Of a DNA stretch of 64,000 bases, positions 28,572 to 38,800 are shown piece by piece (position 1 is the first letter of the stretch; every line of letters starts with the position of its first letter). The DNA lies in the NCBI RefSeq assembly GCF_033705735.1, contig NZ_CP131132.1, positions 62,001 to 126,000 of the forward strand. Direction: 5' to 3'. A program made the translations under genes and the position numbers. The notes under the pieces were generated by a model that saw nothing but the letters and a program-made list of their open reading frames with translations, made no database searches and was not told where the DNA came from. This DNA is from Shinella zoogloeoides (GTDB lineage: Bacteria; Pseudomonadota; Alphaproteobacteria; Rhizobiales; Rhizobiaceae).

Positions 28572-28704
28572 TGATTTGTCAGATTGTCACAATTAAATAA
28601 AATGGCTGGTGCCCTCGTGTACAGCGTTATCCTTTCGCATTTTATTATTTCTCTACCCCCACCTTATTATTGTTCCATTTAGGATTGTTTTTTAAATATA
28701 TTTG
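28572..28704. other. AT-rich intergenic stretch
   Basis: About 130 bases, clearly richer in A and T than the surroundings (runs such as TTTTTTAAATATATTTG), between divergent promoters and convergent ends. Could contain a promoter or an unwinding element; no iterons seen. Confidence 0.3.
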
Positions 28705-29059
28705 CTAATTCTGCTTGTATGAACTCCCCAAGTGGAGCTTTTCCTCATAAAATCGGTTCTCAGCGACCTGCCAAGCGCGGTAGCGCATAGCGAAAGCAGC
28801 CCATGAAAAGCGGCATCGAAAGCGAAAGGCCGCAAACATCATTAGGCCCGATCCGACAGCCGCTATAAAGCACTGCGGCTGACAAAACCGCGCAAGCAAT
28901 CACAAACAGAATGGTCGCCGATCTAATAAAATAGGCTCTACGAGCCTCGGGAGCATAATGGACGACAGGCCCATTGATGTCCGCAAGCTCACGTAATGTA
29001 ATCTCCCAGTCCGCAATCTGGATCGGAGCATCGTCTAGCGGGCCGTCCGAAATCGGCAC
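28705..29059 (-). CDS. Two-span membrane protein
   Basis: MPISDGPLDDAPIQIADWEI, then a membrane segment SATILFVIACAVLSAAVL and a second one (PLFMGCF or the same DNA in another frame), ending either RYALPRLAGR or, after a shift, YRAWQVAENRFYEEKLHLGS. About 100-118 residues. Unknown function. Confidence 0.5.
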
Positions 29060-29107
29060 AGAACGCCGCTACGGCCTTCACGCTTGCAGTCAGGACAATC
29101 AGGTCGA

Positions 29108-29275
29108 TCAGCGCTGAAGGCCGAGACCGTCATCTTCAACGCGTTGCGGTGAATCTTTAATAGGGCGGGGGATCACCCTGCCGGGCCAACGCAAAAAGCC
29201 CCTCTTATCTGCAACCGGGGGCGTATCATCAGCATCGGTAGTCTGAGCCACCTTGCGGCGTCGGAAGATTTTCAT
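29108..29275 (-). CDS. Small basic protein
   Basis: 55 residues from ATG 29275: MKIFRRRKVAQTTDADDTPP, then GFLRWPGRVIPRPIKDSPQR. It lies upstream of the membrane protein gene on the same strand. Short; supported by a plausible start only. Confidence 0.35.
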   Translation of the reverse strand: MKIFRRRKVAQTTDADDTPPVADKRGFLRWPGRVIPRPIKDSPQRVEDDGLGLQR

Positions 29276-29421
29276 TGTTAGACCAGCTCGCTACTTGTTG
29301 TGGTTCACTGAAGCTGGATGTGCGGGAACCATTCCTCGAATAACTCGACCCGATCCAACTGATCTGCCGGGACAGTAAGCCTCAACCGCTCGCCGTTGTT
29401 ACCAATTACAAGCACAAGACA
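29276..29421. other. Intergenic stretch
   Basis: Contains a possible short continuation of coding sequence on the minus strand (NGERLRLTVPADQLDRVEL) but no clear start. Nothing else seen. Confidence 0.25.
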
Positions 29422-29672
29422 TCACCGGACAAGGAAAAGAGCACCAATCGCCGTCTCCGTTAGGAATTCCGTTGATACAGAAAGATCACCCAGATACTGT
29501 GAATGTATAGCCGCCCCGAGCGCCGTCTGAAGAACCCATAGCCTAAAGGGCTTTTTATTGCAGGGTGAGCCAGCGATTCTGCGACATCCATTGAAAATGC
29601 GAAGGGCAAGGCTTCCCATGCAGCGACGGGCAGGCTCGTTGGCTTATAAGCCATTTCTGAAACGTCAGGCAT
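29422..29672 (-). CDS. Small protein of unknown function, frameshifted
   Basis: Starts MPDVSEMAYKPTSLPVAAWE at 29672; around 29500 the frame changes and continues YLGDLSVSTEFLTETAIGAL to a stop at 29422. About 80 residues. Divergent from the next plus-strand gene, with the TATC-rich region between. Confidence 0.4.
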
Positions 29673-29689
29673 GGGTGTACGCTCCCTAT

Positions 29690-29835
29690 TATCGCTCAGG
29701 ACAGAGTAATCAGATCGTGAACGCTGATATCAAGACCGCCATATTACCACGGCGTACACCGCATGATATCGTGCTATCACCTCATATCGCCTTACATCGC
29801 TATCATGCGCGTGCTAACGGTTGGTAGCATTATAG
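29690..29835. promoter_or_regulatory. TATC-rich divergent regulatory region
   Basis: Many TATC/GATA units, including TGATATCAAG, TGATATCGTGCTATCAC, CATATCG and CGCTATCATGCG. The block TGATATC-GTGCTATCA is repeated at 32401-32418 with two extra bases. Both blocks lie between divergent genes, suggesting a shared regulator. Confidence 0.45.
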
Positions 29836-29995
29836 ATGCACAGCGCGCAATGATCTGATTTAATGAAATGCGTCGTAGATTTCGACATCCCATATCTTAA
29901 TCATTCGCAGGATATCACTTTCCATTGCGCGGTATTGATTGTAACATTAAGCGTCCGCTCCAGATGCGGCGACATAGGTTGGGGAAGGGGAGATA

Positions 29996-30196
29996 ATGGC
30001 TCCGCGAAGAGCATCGAAAGCTGGATCGGGCGGGGCGATAGCCGAACGCCCCATCATTGACATGCATACGTTGCGCCTTCCCCGAGAAGAGGCGGCTTTG
30101 AGACGAGACTTTAAAAAACTCCACCGGCTTCCAACAGGCGACCTTTACCTGATGAACATCACCGGCATCAGATGGATCAAACAGGGTCCTCGTTGA
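29996..30196 (+). CDS. Small basic protein
   Basis: 66 residues starting MAPRRASKAGSGGAIAERPI with GGGGAG 6 bases upstream; DMHTLRLPREEAALRRDFKK may be a short helix pair, then GDLYLMNITGIRWIKQ. It precedes a related-looking small gene at 30249 (both contain an LRLPR/MRLPR block). Confidence 0.5.
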   Translation: MAPRRASKAGSGGAIAERPIIDMHTLRLPREEAALRRDFKKLHRLPTGDLYLMNITGIRWIKQGPR

Positions 30197-30248
30197 CTAC
30201 GCCCGTTTCATTCAGACGATGACGTGACCGACGATAGATAATTCCTCC

Positions 30249-30404
30249 ATGCGTCTGCCACGCGACCGCATCACGAAAACTTCAGAAAAAATCTTGTCTG
30301 TCGGCGAAATGCTGATCTTCATGATGGACAACGCCAAGATTGCCGCCGATGGAAGCACTCGGCTGCTCATCGATTATGAAACCTTGACGCTAATTGAGAA
30401 ATAA
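30249..30404 (+). CDS. Very small protein of unknown function
   Basis: 51 residues: MRLPRDRITKTSEKILSVGE, MLIFMMDNAK and LIDYETLTLIEK. A weak CCTCC-free leader makes the start uncertain. Lies between the 66-residue gene and copy 2 of the structured element. Confidence 0.4.
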   Translation: MRLPRDRITKTSEKILSVGEMLIFMMDNAKIAADGSTRLLIDYETLTLIEK

Positions 30405-30431
30405 TCACCTTACCGAACCGCTCATGAAGCA

Positions 30432-30485
30432 GATCGCGAGCGGGAACCGCGCTCCCAAATTGCGCCGTAGGTGACGGGAGCGATC
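30432..30485. repeat. Structured 54-base element, copy 2
   Basis: Matches 27721-27773 except for A/C at one position and one inserted A near the end. Outer GATCGC/GCGATC and inner stems are kept, so structure rather than coding appears conserved. It lies 28 bases after a small gene. Confidence 0.6.
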
Positions 30486-30688
30486 AAATCGGATCACAGC
30501 CTTACCAGATCAAATGTACTCGTATTGCAAACCGGGATCGATGACACCCGGTTAATTCTCCCGACAATAAACAGTCTACCAAGCGGCTTATGATCACGTT
30601 GATCATCGCGAACACGCCTCATTGTTCGCCTGAAAGACGCCCCATTCAGACGCGCCGCGCGCCCTGCTCGTCAACAGCAATAGAAACT
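30486..30688. other. Intergenic stretch
   Basis: About 200 bases with no convincing frame, repeat or hairpin. Confidence 0.3.
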
Positions 30689-30921
30689 TCAGGTCAGTTG
30701 TGGTAGATGCTTGTCACGAATAGCACAGTCATCGAACATATCGATTGAAACTGGAATACGGATCAAAACCCCCTTAGCGGGCACCGTAAGGCGGTCGGCA
30801 GGAAGCTGGCGCGCTTAGGCGCACGATGAACAGCGCCATCGTTGGCGTTGGCTGCGCCCCGGCGATCCATGCCGCCACGCGGAAAATGATCAATCATCGA
30901 AACTTCAGCCAGGTCGCGCAT
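30689..30921 (-). CDS. Small protein of unknown function, frameshifted
   Basis: MRDLAEVSMIDHFPRGGMDR from ATG 30921 with a GAGGTGTG leader; after an indel near 30780 the end reads LTVPAKGVLIRIPVSIDMFD and RDKHLPQLT. About 77 residues. Third gene of a small minus-strand operon. Confidence 0.4.
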
Positions 30922-30989
30922 CACACCTCATTCTACTCGCTGAGAGAATATACCGGATGTTTGTCTTCATTGGGATGAACCTTCATCCT

Positions 30990-31139
30990 TCAAAAATTTG
31001 ATCGCAGCCCGGCATCGAGCACCCGCACTTCACGAGAGATGCTGAGGTCTTGGAACGTAGCTGTGAAAACAGACATTCTGGCCCCTTTGACCTCTCCATC
31101 ACGAAGGAGGGTCAATATCAAATCAGCATCGCGCTTCAT
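30990..31139 (-). CDS. Small DUF2513-like protein, probably truncated by an indel
   Basis: 49 residues: MKRDADLILTLLRDGEVKGA recalls the start of DUF2513 proteins (phage- and plasmid-borne, unknown function), but the rest is too short to confirm. The ATG overlaps the stop of the upstream 40-residue gene (ATGA). Confidence 0.35.
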   Translation of the reverse strand: MKRDADLILTLLRDGEVKGARMSVFTATFQDLSISREVRVLDAGLRSNF

Positions 31140-31258
31140 CTGTGATTGCTGCGCCCACCTGCATCGTCAGCAAGCTTGCGTGCAAAAATCTCTTTTGCCT
31201 TCTTCGCGTCGTAGCTGAGATTATCATCCCGTTCCGACCTAACGCGTTTTGTCGTCAT
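31136..31258 (-). CDS. Very small charged protein
   Basis: 40 residues: MTTKRVRSERDDNLSYDAKK then AKEIFARKLADD. Coupled by ATGA overlap to the DUF2513-like gene, which supports its being translated. Confidence 0.35.
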   Translation of the reverse strand: MTTKRVRSERDDNLSYDAKKAKEIFARKLADDAGGRSNHR

Positions 31259-31289
31259 CTAAGCCTCACAAAAATAGAGCCAGAAGTTA

Positions 31290-31505
31290 TCAAAGACAGC
31301 AAATAATGCAATACGAGACGGCTTGATTTATGGTTTGAACCCCGATGTCTGTGAGGGTGTTGCGCGCCGTGCTCATTTCATTATTCGTAGTCTGGTTGGA
31401 AGCGCCATTATCAGAAGCTTTCGGTTGAGCAATATTCACGGACTGATTAACGGCTTTAGCAATTGAACCGGCCAACAGCAAGAGACCTTTTATCGACATT
31501 CTCAA
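31290..31505 (-). CDS. Small membrane or exported protein
   Basis: 71 residues with an N-terminal hydrophobic segment (MSIKGLLLLAGSIAKAV) and an Asn/Thr-rich middle (NGASNQTTNNEMSTARNTLT), ending VSYCIICCL. Four bases after the next gene upstream on the strand. No family recognised. Confidence 0.4.
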   Translation of the reverse strand: MRMSIKGLLLLAGSIAKAVNQSVNIAQPKASDNGASNQTTNNEMSTARNTLTDIGVQTINQAVSYCIICCL

Positions 31506-31508
31506 CGC

Positions 31509-31700
31509 TTACAGCGGACGGTTTAACCGGGAGACAACACGCCCTTTCCTACGGTTTCCGTAGGATGTGTGTGCAGGTGCGCTGTCCCATAGCTGCCGCA
31601 ACCTCGCCACCTTGATAATCCAATGTATTTTCGCGTTAGCTGCAAACTGGTGTCTGGCGTAAATTCGCGTTTTCATCTCCTTGGGAGTGATCAGTTTCAT
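31509..31700 (-). CDS. Small basic protein
   Basis: 63 residues: MKLITPKEMKTRIYARHQFA, IIKVARLRQLW and a basic end RKGRVVSRLNRPL. CAAGGAGATG lies within its start region as an alternative leader. Unknown. Confidence 0.35.
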   Translation of the reverse strand: MKLITPKEMKTRIYARHQFAANAKIHWIIKVARLRQLWDSAPAHTSYGNRRKGRVVSRLNRPL

Positions 31701-31705
31701 CTTTC

Positions 31706-32135
31706 TTAGTTCTGCCTTTGCTCACGTAGGGCGCGGCGGCTATGCGTTCCAATGTCATCCCACTCAACGCCATTCAAGGCAGTAATAACCCTATCAATGG
31801 CCGAACGCTGCTCGAACGTAATCACGTCATCTAGCAGGAATAACTCTCTTTTCTCACCATTACCGAAACGCCCGGCCGATACTTTGCGTTCGGAACTGTC
31901 AAGACATCATCAACAAGGCTTGCATCCTTCCATTCAACCGGTCTCAAGCCTGTTGCGATACCAAACTTCAATCATATCTGCGGCAAGAAGCTGGAAGCGT
32001 CCACGATTTCCATTTCGAAGGACATGGATCAAATCCTGTTCTAACTGTGGCCCAACGCCTTTTGGCAGCTTTAGCTTCGGCTTTACGGCAGCTTTTTCTC
32101 ACGAAAAAGGCGCGTAAATCGCTCAGCTTCCTCAT
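31706..32135 (-). CDS. Protein of unknown function, frameshifted
   Basis: ATG 32135 overlaps the upstream stop (ATGA). Readable blocks are LKLPKGVGPQLEQDLIHVLR, NRGRFQLLAADMIEVWYRNR, VEWKDASLVDDVLTVPNAKY and ELFLLDDVITFEQRSAIDRV followed by NGVEWDDIGTHSRRAL. At least three indels. About 142 residues. No family recognised. Confidence 0.45.
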
Positions 32136-32368
32136 GACCAATCTCGCTTGTAATCCACCACTTTATCGCCGCTCTGATGAAGCGCGCAACTCGCATCAGT
32201 TAGATAAGGATCATCTGCCGTGGCGACCACCACATAATTCTCGGGGTCGGCTCCAAACCACAACGAGCCAGTTCTGCATTCCAACAGGTCGCAGCCCTTC
32301 GATATGCCTTCTCCGTTCTCAATGATGGCAAAACAACATCCCCTACGTTTACGGACCACTGATATCAT
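32132..32368 (-). CDS. Small protein of unknown function
   Basis: 78 residues: MISVVRKRRGCCFAIIENGE, RTGSLWFGADPENYVVVATA and HQSGDKVVDYKRDW. Coupled to the following gene. Its promoter contains the second TATC-rich block. Confidence 0.5.
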   Translation of the reverse strand: MISVVRKRRGCCFAIIENGEGISKGCDLLECRTGSLWFGADPENYVVVATADDPYLTDASCALHQSGDKVVDYKRDWS

Positions 32369-32440
32369 CAGATGTATTGCAGCATATCCCTGCCATCAAG
32401 TGATATCACGTGCTATCAGGTGATGGCTTCCCGATGGCCT
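32369..32440. promoter_or_regulatory. Second TATC-rich divergent regulatory block
   Basis: TGATATCATCAGATG, then TGATATCACGTGCTATCAGG at 32401-32420 and several GATG/CATC units, between a minus-strand operon and the plus-strand lipoprotein gene. Closely related to 29764-29780. Confidence 0.45.
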
Positions 32441-32525
32441 CGGCATCAAGCGAATTGGTGCTTTTCATTTCATCCTCTAGCTGGCATAAAAGGACATTGA
32501 ATTTGATTTGTAGAAGGTTGTGAAC

Positions 32526-32678
32526 ATGCTTGGAAAGTCAATTGCTGTGATTGTTGTCGCCGCCACTCTCGCCGATTGCCAGACAACATCAAATGAGCCA
32601 ACTGACGCCTATGTAAAGCGGACGCTGGAGAACAACGCTACCACCATGGCTCACGGGTCTCGGCCTCTGCTGACGTAA
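32526..32678 (+). CDS. Small lipoprotein
   Basis: 50 residues: MLGKSIAVIVVAATLADCQT with lipobox LADC (Cys18), then a short polar tail. Size and lipobox resemble VirB7-like or entry-exclusion lipoproteins of plasmids; the specific role is not shown. Confidence 0.5.
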   Translation: MLGKSIAVIVVAATLADCQTTSNEPTDAYVKRTLENNATTMAHGSRPLLT

Positions 32679-32712
32679 ACACAGCGGCTGCTCCAAATTC
32701 ATAAATATTAGC

Positions 32713-33611
32713 ATGGCAGTAACCGCTCGAAATTGCGCCGTCGGTTCGGTTCCGGTCAAGGCTATGGCGACGGTTCCCGGTGGGACACGTCTGGTTCAGT
32801 TTCCACACGTCTAGGATTGGGGACTCGCGTCTCGGGTCCTCGCGATAAGCCTCCCCAAGTTGTCACTTACGGTGATGCGGTTGTCAGGGTAGGGGACCGT
32901 TCAGATCGGACAGGCTTCGTTGAATCTGAGTTGCCGAAGGCCCTCTCGAATACTCACTCATCGGCGGTGATCGCCGCAGCTTATGACCGCTTGGAAGCTG
33001 GCTCATCAGTCCTAATGGTCGGGTCAGGTGTTGCCCCATCTAGCGATGAAGCGGCATATCTACGTTCTTCTCTTTCGAACTGCCGCTTGTCGAATGGTAG
33101 CGCGTTGTTGGTCTCAAAGTTGGGTGTAATGGGTTCGGCTGAAGCGGTGTTGGCTGATTTCTCGCTGGATCAATTTGCAGGGATTTCACCTCGTGGGGGC
33201 AAAGAGGAAAAGGGACGTTTTGCCGTTGTAGATTTTGGCTCAAAGGAGTGGCGGATCGCACTGGTTTCTGATGGAGCTGAAGGCGATGAGGTCGAGTTTC
33301 GTAAGGTCGATATCGAGACGGCCATGTTCGTTGAAAAGCGCACCTGCGAGATCATTGAGACGAGGTTGAACGTCTCGGTAAATGGGGTCGCTGAGATATT
33401 CGAAACCGGCGTTTGCTACGCCAAGCGAGGCAAGCGCGATATCACTATGCATATTGCGCAAGCTCGTCGCGAAGCGTGGCGGGAGTTTGGGCCAATTCTA
33501 ATTGCTGAGATCGGTCGCCACGGTGCATCAACGATTTATGGGGCTGGCGGTCCTGAAAGAAACCTCATCGAGATAAAAGGACGTGTTTCAAGGTGCGGGC
33601 AATTAGTATAG
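32713..33611 (+). CDS. Actin-like (ParM/StbA-type) protein, frameshifted at the N-terminus
   Basis: About 298 residues. ATG 32713 gives MAVTARNCAV, then GSVPVKAM and RLVQFPHV (the VGSGxVKA and FPSVVG pattern of plasmid actins); indels near 32740 and 32810 lead into the open frame PPQVVTYGDAVVRVGDRSD. Later FAVVDFGSKEWRIALVSDG matches the second phosphate loop and STIYGAGGPERNL the adenosine motif. Such proteins form filaments that separate plasmid copies. The Asp/Gly motifs are imperfect, so the call is probable rather than certain. Confidence 0.6.
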
Positions 33612-33612
33612 T

Positions 33613-33905
33613 ATGGGGGCTGCTCAAAAAGCGCTCGTCGTTGGGAGAAGAGCAGAGTGGTCCAAATGGATGATTTGTTGTATTGAAGAGAAGCTATCAT
33701 CTCTACCGGTTGAAAACGTGCGGCAGCGATAGCGGTCGGATCGAGTTTGAAAGAGCATTTGAAGACTGGGCGATCACCGAGTGTTGCCTTGATTGATTTT
33801 CTAGGAGATGGTTTAGCATGAACTGGCACCGGCAATATTGATGACGAAATTTCCCCTAGCGCATGCCAAGCTCTGCCAGTACGGTACAGATGTGTATCCA
33901 ATCAG
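33613..33905 (+). CDS. Small gene downstream of the actin-like gene (possible partner)
   Basis: ATG at 33613 directly follows the actin-like stop. MGAAQKALVVGRRAEWSKWM, then LPVENVRQR and, after an indel near 33722, GSSLKEHLKTGRSPSVALID. Position suggests a ParR/StbB-type adaptor, but no DNA-binding motif can be shown. Confidence 0.4.
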
Positions 33906-34548
33906 GTGACTGCCTGTCCGGCCTTACGATTTGCTTGTCTGGCAATCACTATGGGTTATCCCGGTTATCCGGCAGTTGTCCGGCGTTTGTCGGCGTTTGT
34001 CGGTGTCGGCATATCAGGCCTATGGCCATGTGACCGGCGGGGATGTGGCCGAAATGCGTCTGTCCTGCGTCCGGTCAGATGCTGCGAAGCACCCAAGGGG
34101 CGGGGTCGAGATGTGGTTGTCGATCGCTCGGTTGCGTGGTCAACGCCTGACCTGATGGACCTGAGATCCCCGCCAGTCTCGGTCCCGCCCGAAAGAGATG
34201 GTCGGCCCTGCTCGCGCTGCCGGCACCATGCGCGGGCTCTCAGCGGATTAACGCCTCCCTCAAGATGATGGCGAATGGTGGACGCACCTATCCTTTTCCT
34301 CGCTATGATCAACGATCGCGCTCTGCAGCCGCGTTAGTCCTCGAATTCTTGAGTTAACGCTGGAAGGTTTGAAATCGTCACTCCTGCGCGAGTGACAGCG
34401 CAGTGGCACTGCATGCAGTCCGATCCTGAAGAATGTCGACTAACGTCCTCATTCAAGAGGACAGCGCAGCAAAGCAGCAGGGGCCGGTCAGTAGTGCCGA
34501 ACCGATGGCTATTTTGAAGATGCGAACGGCGCATGCGGCGTGAAAAAT
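33906..34548. other. Stretch without a supported gene
   Basis: Starts with short tandem similarity (GGTTATCC, TTGTCCGG, TTGTCGG units at 33957-34005). Short frames such as ASLKMMANGGRTYPFPRYDQ look coding-like but cannot be joined. Quality falls through this stretch. Confidence 0.3.
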
Positions 34549-34574
34549 CCCCCCCCCCCCCCCCCCCCCCCCCC
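34549..34574. other. 26-base poly-C run
   Basis: An uninterrupted run of C directly followed by GGGCG. Such a long C tract is not seen elsewhere in the window and marks the change to poor-quality sequence; probably a sequencing or assembly artefact. Confidence 0.6.
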
Positions 34575-34739
34575 GGGCGTATATCGCTTTCTCAGAAGTA
34601 AAGGCTCTCAGGTCAGCCCGTGACGGCCGCGCGTAGCGCTTCGCGGGTAAAACGTCAGATCGTCGCCGAAGACAGGCGGTCCCTGTGAAGTCTGCTGATG
34701 TGACGATGCGCAACGTGCCGGTGCCAATCGCGAAGGGCA

Positions 34740-35800
34740 AATGATGGATTGGCGGCGTATGCGCAGGTTATGTCAGGTAGGCGCGATCACCGTCGCTGAC
34801 GAACTGGCGAGATGTTGCGCATCCTCTCGCACGCTGCGTGTCATTTTCCAGACGCTCCCAATGTGATGGCTCGGCTCGCTGTTCACGACCCAGGCCTTGA
34901 CCTTACGAACTTCATGCGGTGCCATCAGCGGCTCGAAAATGAACGCGGCCGGGGCGCGGTCAATGCCGTGATTTTCGGGGATCGCGTGGTATGGGCGAGC
35001 CGTTTCGAGCGGGCTGTGACCGCTGCGCTTCAGGCCTCGCTGGGGGCAAATGTTCAACGCGCTCATTCCCCGCCCGCCGTTCGAGACGATCAGAGACATT
35101 ATCGCGCAGGATCGTTTTACGAGATGGGGTCTGTAATTTTGTCTGGCCCGACCGGGTCGGGAAGGCACCCTGCAGGGCTTCTTCGACGATGATGGAAGAG
35201 GCGCCCATTGAAACGGTATCGTTACGCTTGAGCAACTGTGGATTCACGTTGATTCAATTCGGTCTCACCACTGCGTAATGCGCAATCAGAAATCCCGGCG
35301 CATTCAGTTTTTGAAGATGGGGATTGAAGAGCTTGATGCGCCGCGTGCCGTTATCGCGGTTGGCGAGCAGCGACTATCAATGGCCGCCCAAAGAGACCAG
35401 CACGCGGTACGGTTCACTCAAACGCACGACGCAACGTCAACGGTGGCGGAATTTCCGCGTGAGCCAAGCATTCAGCGGTGGCGGCAACTCTATGATCATC
35501 GGCCAGACACTGGTGAGGAATGCAAAGTCGCCGAGATGGTACTCAATGACGACGCGCGTGGGGACTACGAAAGTGGCTCTCGTGCCTTTCTACGACCTCG
35601 TAATCGCGGATCAGCTGGCCGATGAACGACTGTCGCGGAACAGTTTAAAAAAATCAGTATCCTCGGAAGAACTGCAATACGGCGCTCAAGCGCTACGGTA
35701 TGGCGGCGCCGGTAGATGCTGGCCGGGTGCTGGGTCGTCGCTCATTCCTCGTAGGGCGTTTTCAGCGCGTGGGCGGGAACGTTGCGGCCGAAAGGTGCGG
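34740..35800 (+). CDS. dotB: DotB/TraJ-like secretion ATPase, many frameshifts
   Basis: Fragments in consecutive frames follow the order of GspE/PilT/DotB ATPases: FNALIPRPPFETIRDIIAQD, Walker A ILSGPTGSGK near 35135-35170, APIETV (the EAPIE segment), ELMRRVP, AVGEQR (VGExRD box) near 35360, a His box remnant HAVRFTQTHDA and FYDLVIADQL near the end. Indels occur every 20-60 bases. DotB powers Dot/Icm-type transfer. Start and end are approximate. Confidence 0.6.
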
Positions 35801-38800
35801 TGAGACGGGATGCGTTCGCGCCGTCGTGATGATGCCGGGGATCGAGACAAAGAGTCGGAAGGCTGCGCCCGAACAGGTCCTCGCACTTCTGGTTTTGGGT
35901 CACTACAGCTCTACCGTGAACTTGGCGGGCGGTATACCCGGCGGCGATGAGACGGGTCGCGCGGTCGCAGATGCATCGCAGTTTCTGGCGAGACAACGAG
36001 GACGCAGGTAAGGCCGCGCTCTGGATCAGGCCCGTGCTGTTCCGGCATTTTCGTGTCGTCCATTCCGTGCTGCCTTTTTATCCTCGCAGGCGCCAATACG
36101 GCATAAAGCTTGCGGCTGCTTCTTCATATGGTGGGCTTGCCGCTGACTGAAGTGCCGGGATGCCCGCCTCGATCACTGTACTCGCGGCGATGACGGCGGG
36201 GCAACATTCCCGCTTCTATATCGGTAAAATCCGCTGCAATTTCATGCAACCAGTTCGCCAGGAGATCGGAATGGCTGATGAAGAGCGGGTAAGTGCCCGC
36301 TCGGTGATGGATGACACAGACAGGCGAGCCGATCAATGGGGTTTTAAGGCTTCATGGTTCAGTGACAACTCCAGGGATCGCGACGAGATGGTGTGGCAGT
36401 TCACAAACTACCCCTCCGCTGGCCGTTCATCGTCATTTTGGGTCGTCCCCATCTGCACGTCCCGTAAGGCCATACGCTCGTGACATCGGCGGTAAATTCA
36501 TTGAGAACTGTTCCAGGTGGAGCGCAAGGTTTGAGCGCCGGATCAACGTACTGGTTCACGATCTCGCAGTAACGCGTTGTCAGTGCGATTTGCGATGGCT
36601 ACCCGATTAATGTCCCAACCCGTTCGATGTCTGGCATGTGATCGTCAGGCGCGCGGCCTCAAAGATCGGATCGGATGCCGCCTTGCGCTTCTTGGTGGCG
36701 ATGGCGCACGCAGAATTCCAGATTTTTGTCGAAGCGCTGTGGCTGGAAGGCCGCTCTGCATTAACGGGGCACTCAGGTTGGCATCGGGAAAATAGTAATC
36801 GGGATGCTGGCGGTTCGTGCGTTTTTCAAAAGCCGCGATAGGCGCGAGGCTACTGCCTTACGGTCAGGTGGTCGCCACATTCGGTACGAGGCCACCGACG
36901 AGATGCATTATCGAATTGTCGATAACACGCTGCTGAACTCGGCATGTCCGTCTCGTCGGTGATTTCGGCGGTGACGCTGAGTCAGCTTGACAATCGAACT
37001 GATTGCTGTCTGTTGACTTTCGCAGTGGTGGCGGGGTCTGTCAGACAGTGACTGTGGTTGGAAGAGCATGGCCAGGCGTGCTTTAAGAAATTTGTAAAAT
37101 GCCTGCCACCCTCGGCAACGGTCGCTCTCGGGTAATGACGAAACCGTTTGTGCTTGGCGTCCGTTAGGGCACTCAACTTCAAAATGGCGAAGAGCTGACC
37201 CCGTCCAACTCATATGCCAGCGCAGCGAGCAGGCCGCCAATGAGGCCGCAATGTGTTGATGATCGTGGTAGTGGAGAGATCGCTTTTGCCGAATCGAAAA
37301 TTATCGGATTCGCCGATAGGACGATCCCAGGCGAGCCGGGCGAAATGTCTTGCTCAACAATACCCGGCTCATTTCAGTGATCGCCAGTTGCGCAGGCAAC
37401 GTAACTGGCGATCAGTTCAGGCAATGGCTCGGTACAGTATCGCTCTCGAATTTTCCGATGTCAATGCGGCAAACCGAACAAACGTGTTACTGTCACTTCC
37501 TCAAGGATGAGCTCAACGCGCTGTCAGAAGACTTTCGACGTTCGGTCACCGGTTATTCTGGCGTTATGTCGAACCATGATCGACAGAAAATGAAGAGGAG
37601 CAGGCCTCAAACAACGTTCTACGCCAGGCGCAAACTGGTGACCTCGAAGATAACGTGCGGTTCCAGTTGTCGAACTGGTGACGCACTGAAAACGTAGCCA
37701 GCTCGATAGCAACTCAGCGGCGACACTTTATTGCTGCGGCCGCGTTCGAAACGCAGATCGTCATCGACCGGGTGTCCAGAAGCGAAGGACAGCGCGGCGC
37801 TGGTTCGCTGGACCTGTTCCCTGTGGTGAAGTCGAGAACGTCGGTTGCTGACGGTGCCAATCCTGGAAGTCGATGGATAATTCGCGGTAACGGGCTTAGA
37901 ACGTCCGGCCGCGACCAACGTCAATTACAGCTTATTCTGCCAAATCCACGCCAGCGTCACACCGACGCCTGCAGGCATGAAGGACGCTGTCGACGGAGAA
38001 AAGCCTTCTCTTCGCTCAAAGTCGCCCGCCGCGCACGTTACCTCGCCGGTCACGCGACCCGGCTAAGAGTATGCCTTCCGTTCCTCCCCGGTCATTGGCA
38101 TCCGGAGCCGCATCAGCCGCGTGCATGCGCGATCTTTGTTGCGACGACCGATGATGTGCGGGCAACCGGGGCGGCTGCGATCATGTGCAATGTGCCCGTT
38201 CTCAATACGGTACGAGGGGCGAAGCCGTCGTAGACCGCCCGGCGTCCCGATCGGCGCTGCGACGCTCCCTCGACTTTTCAACGTCGATGTTGCCGACCGC
38301 GCGCTCTTGTCAAGCGTGCATGAGCGCCGGCGTAGGTGATATGGTCGCCCGCGCCGGATCGCCGGTTCAAGGTATTTGAAACCATCGGGGGCGGTCAACA
38401 AGCGAATGGGCCCACTGCAATACGACCGCTTCAGCAACGGTCGTGAAAAAGGAGCATCGTGATCGCGCGGTCGCAACTGGCGCGGCTGTGGCGCGGCTAT
38501 CGTGCGGAGTGATATCGATCGATAGCCCGATTTACTGGGTGCTGGTTGTCGATAAGATATACCTCGCCCGGCGTTTTCGCCGCGAAGTGAAGCCGCGATG
38601 GTCAACTGCAAACCTCGTGCGGCCGGAGATGGCTCCGTGGTCGCCGGAGGCCCGGTAATGGGTCTACATGAACAATGCGCGAGCAGCCGTTCCTGCGGCA
38701 ACAATAACGCCTCTTGCGATCTCGGCGCAATCGCAGATTCTGTTGCGCGTCCGCGAGAAGAGTTGACGGAAACGAACAGCGGCGCTCGGCACTGCGGCGG

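Noticed and set aside
34549..34574. Phase-variable poly-C tract controlling a gene
   Set aside because: 26 bases is far longer than typical phase-variation tracts and it coincides with loss of sequence quality; no gene start adjoins it.
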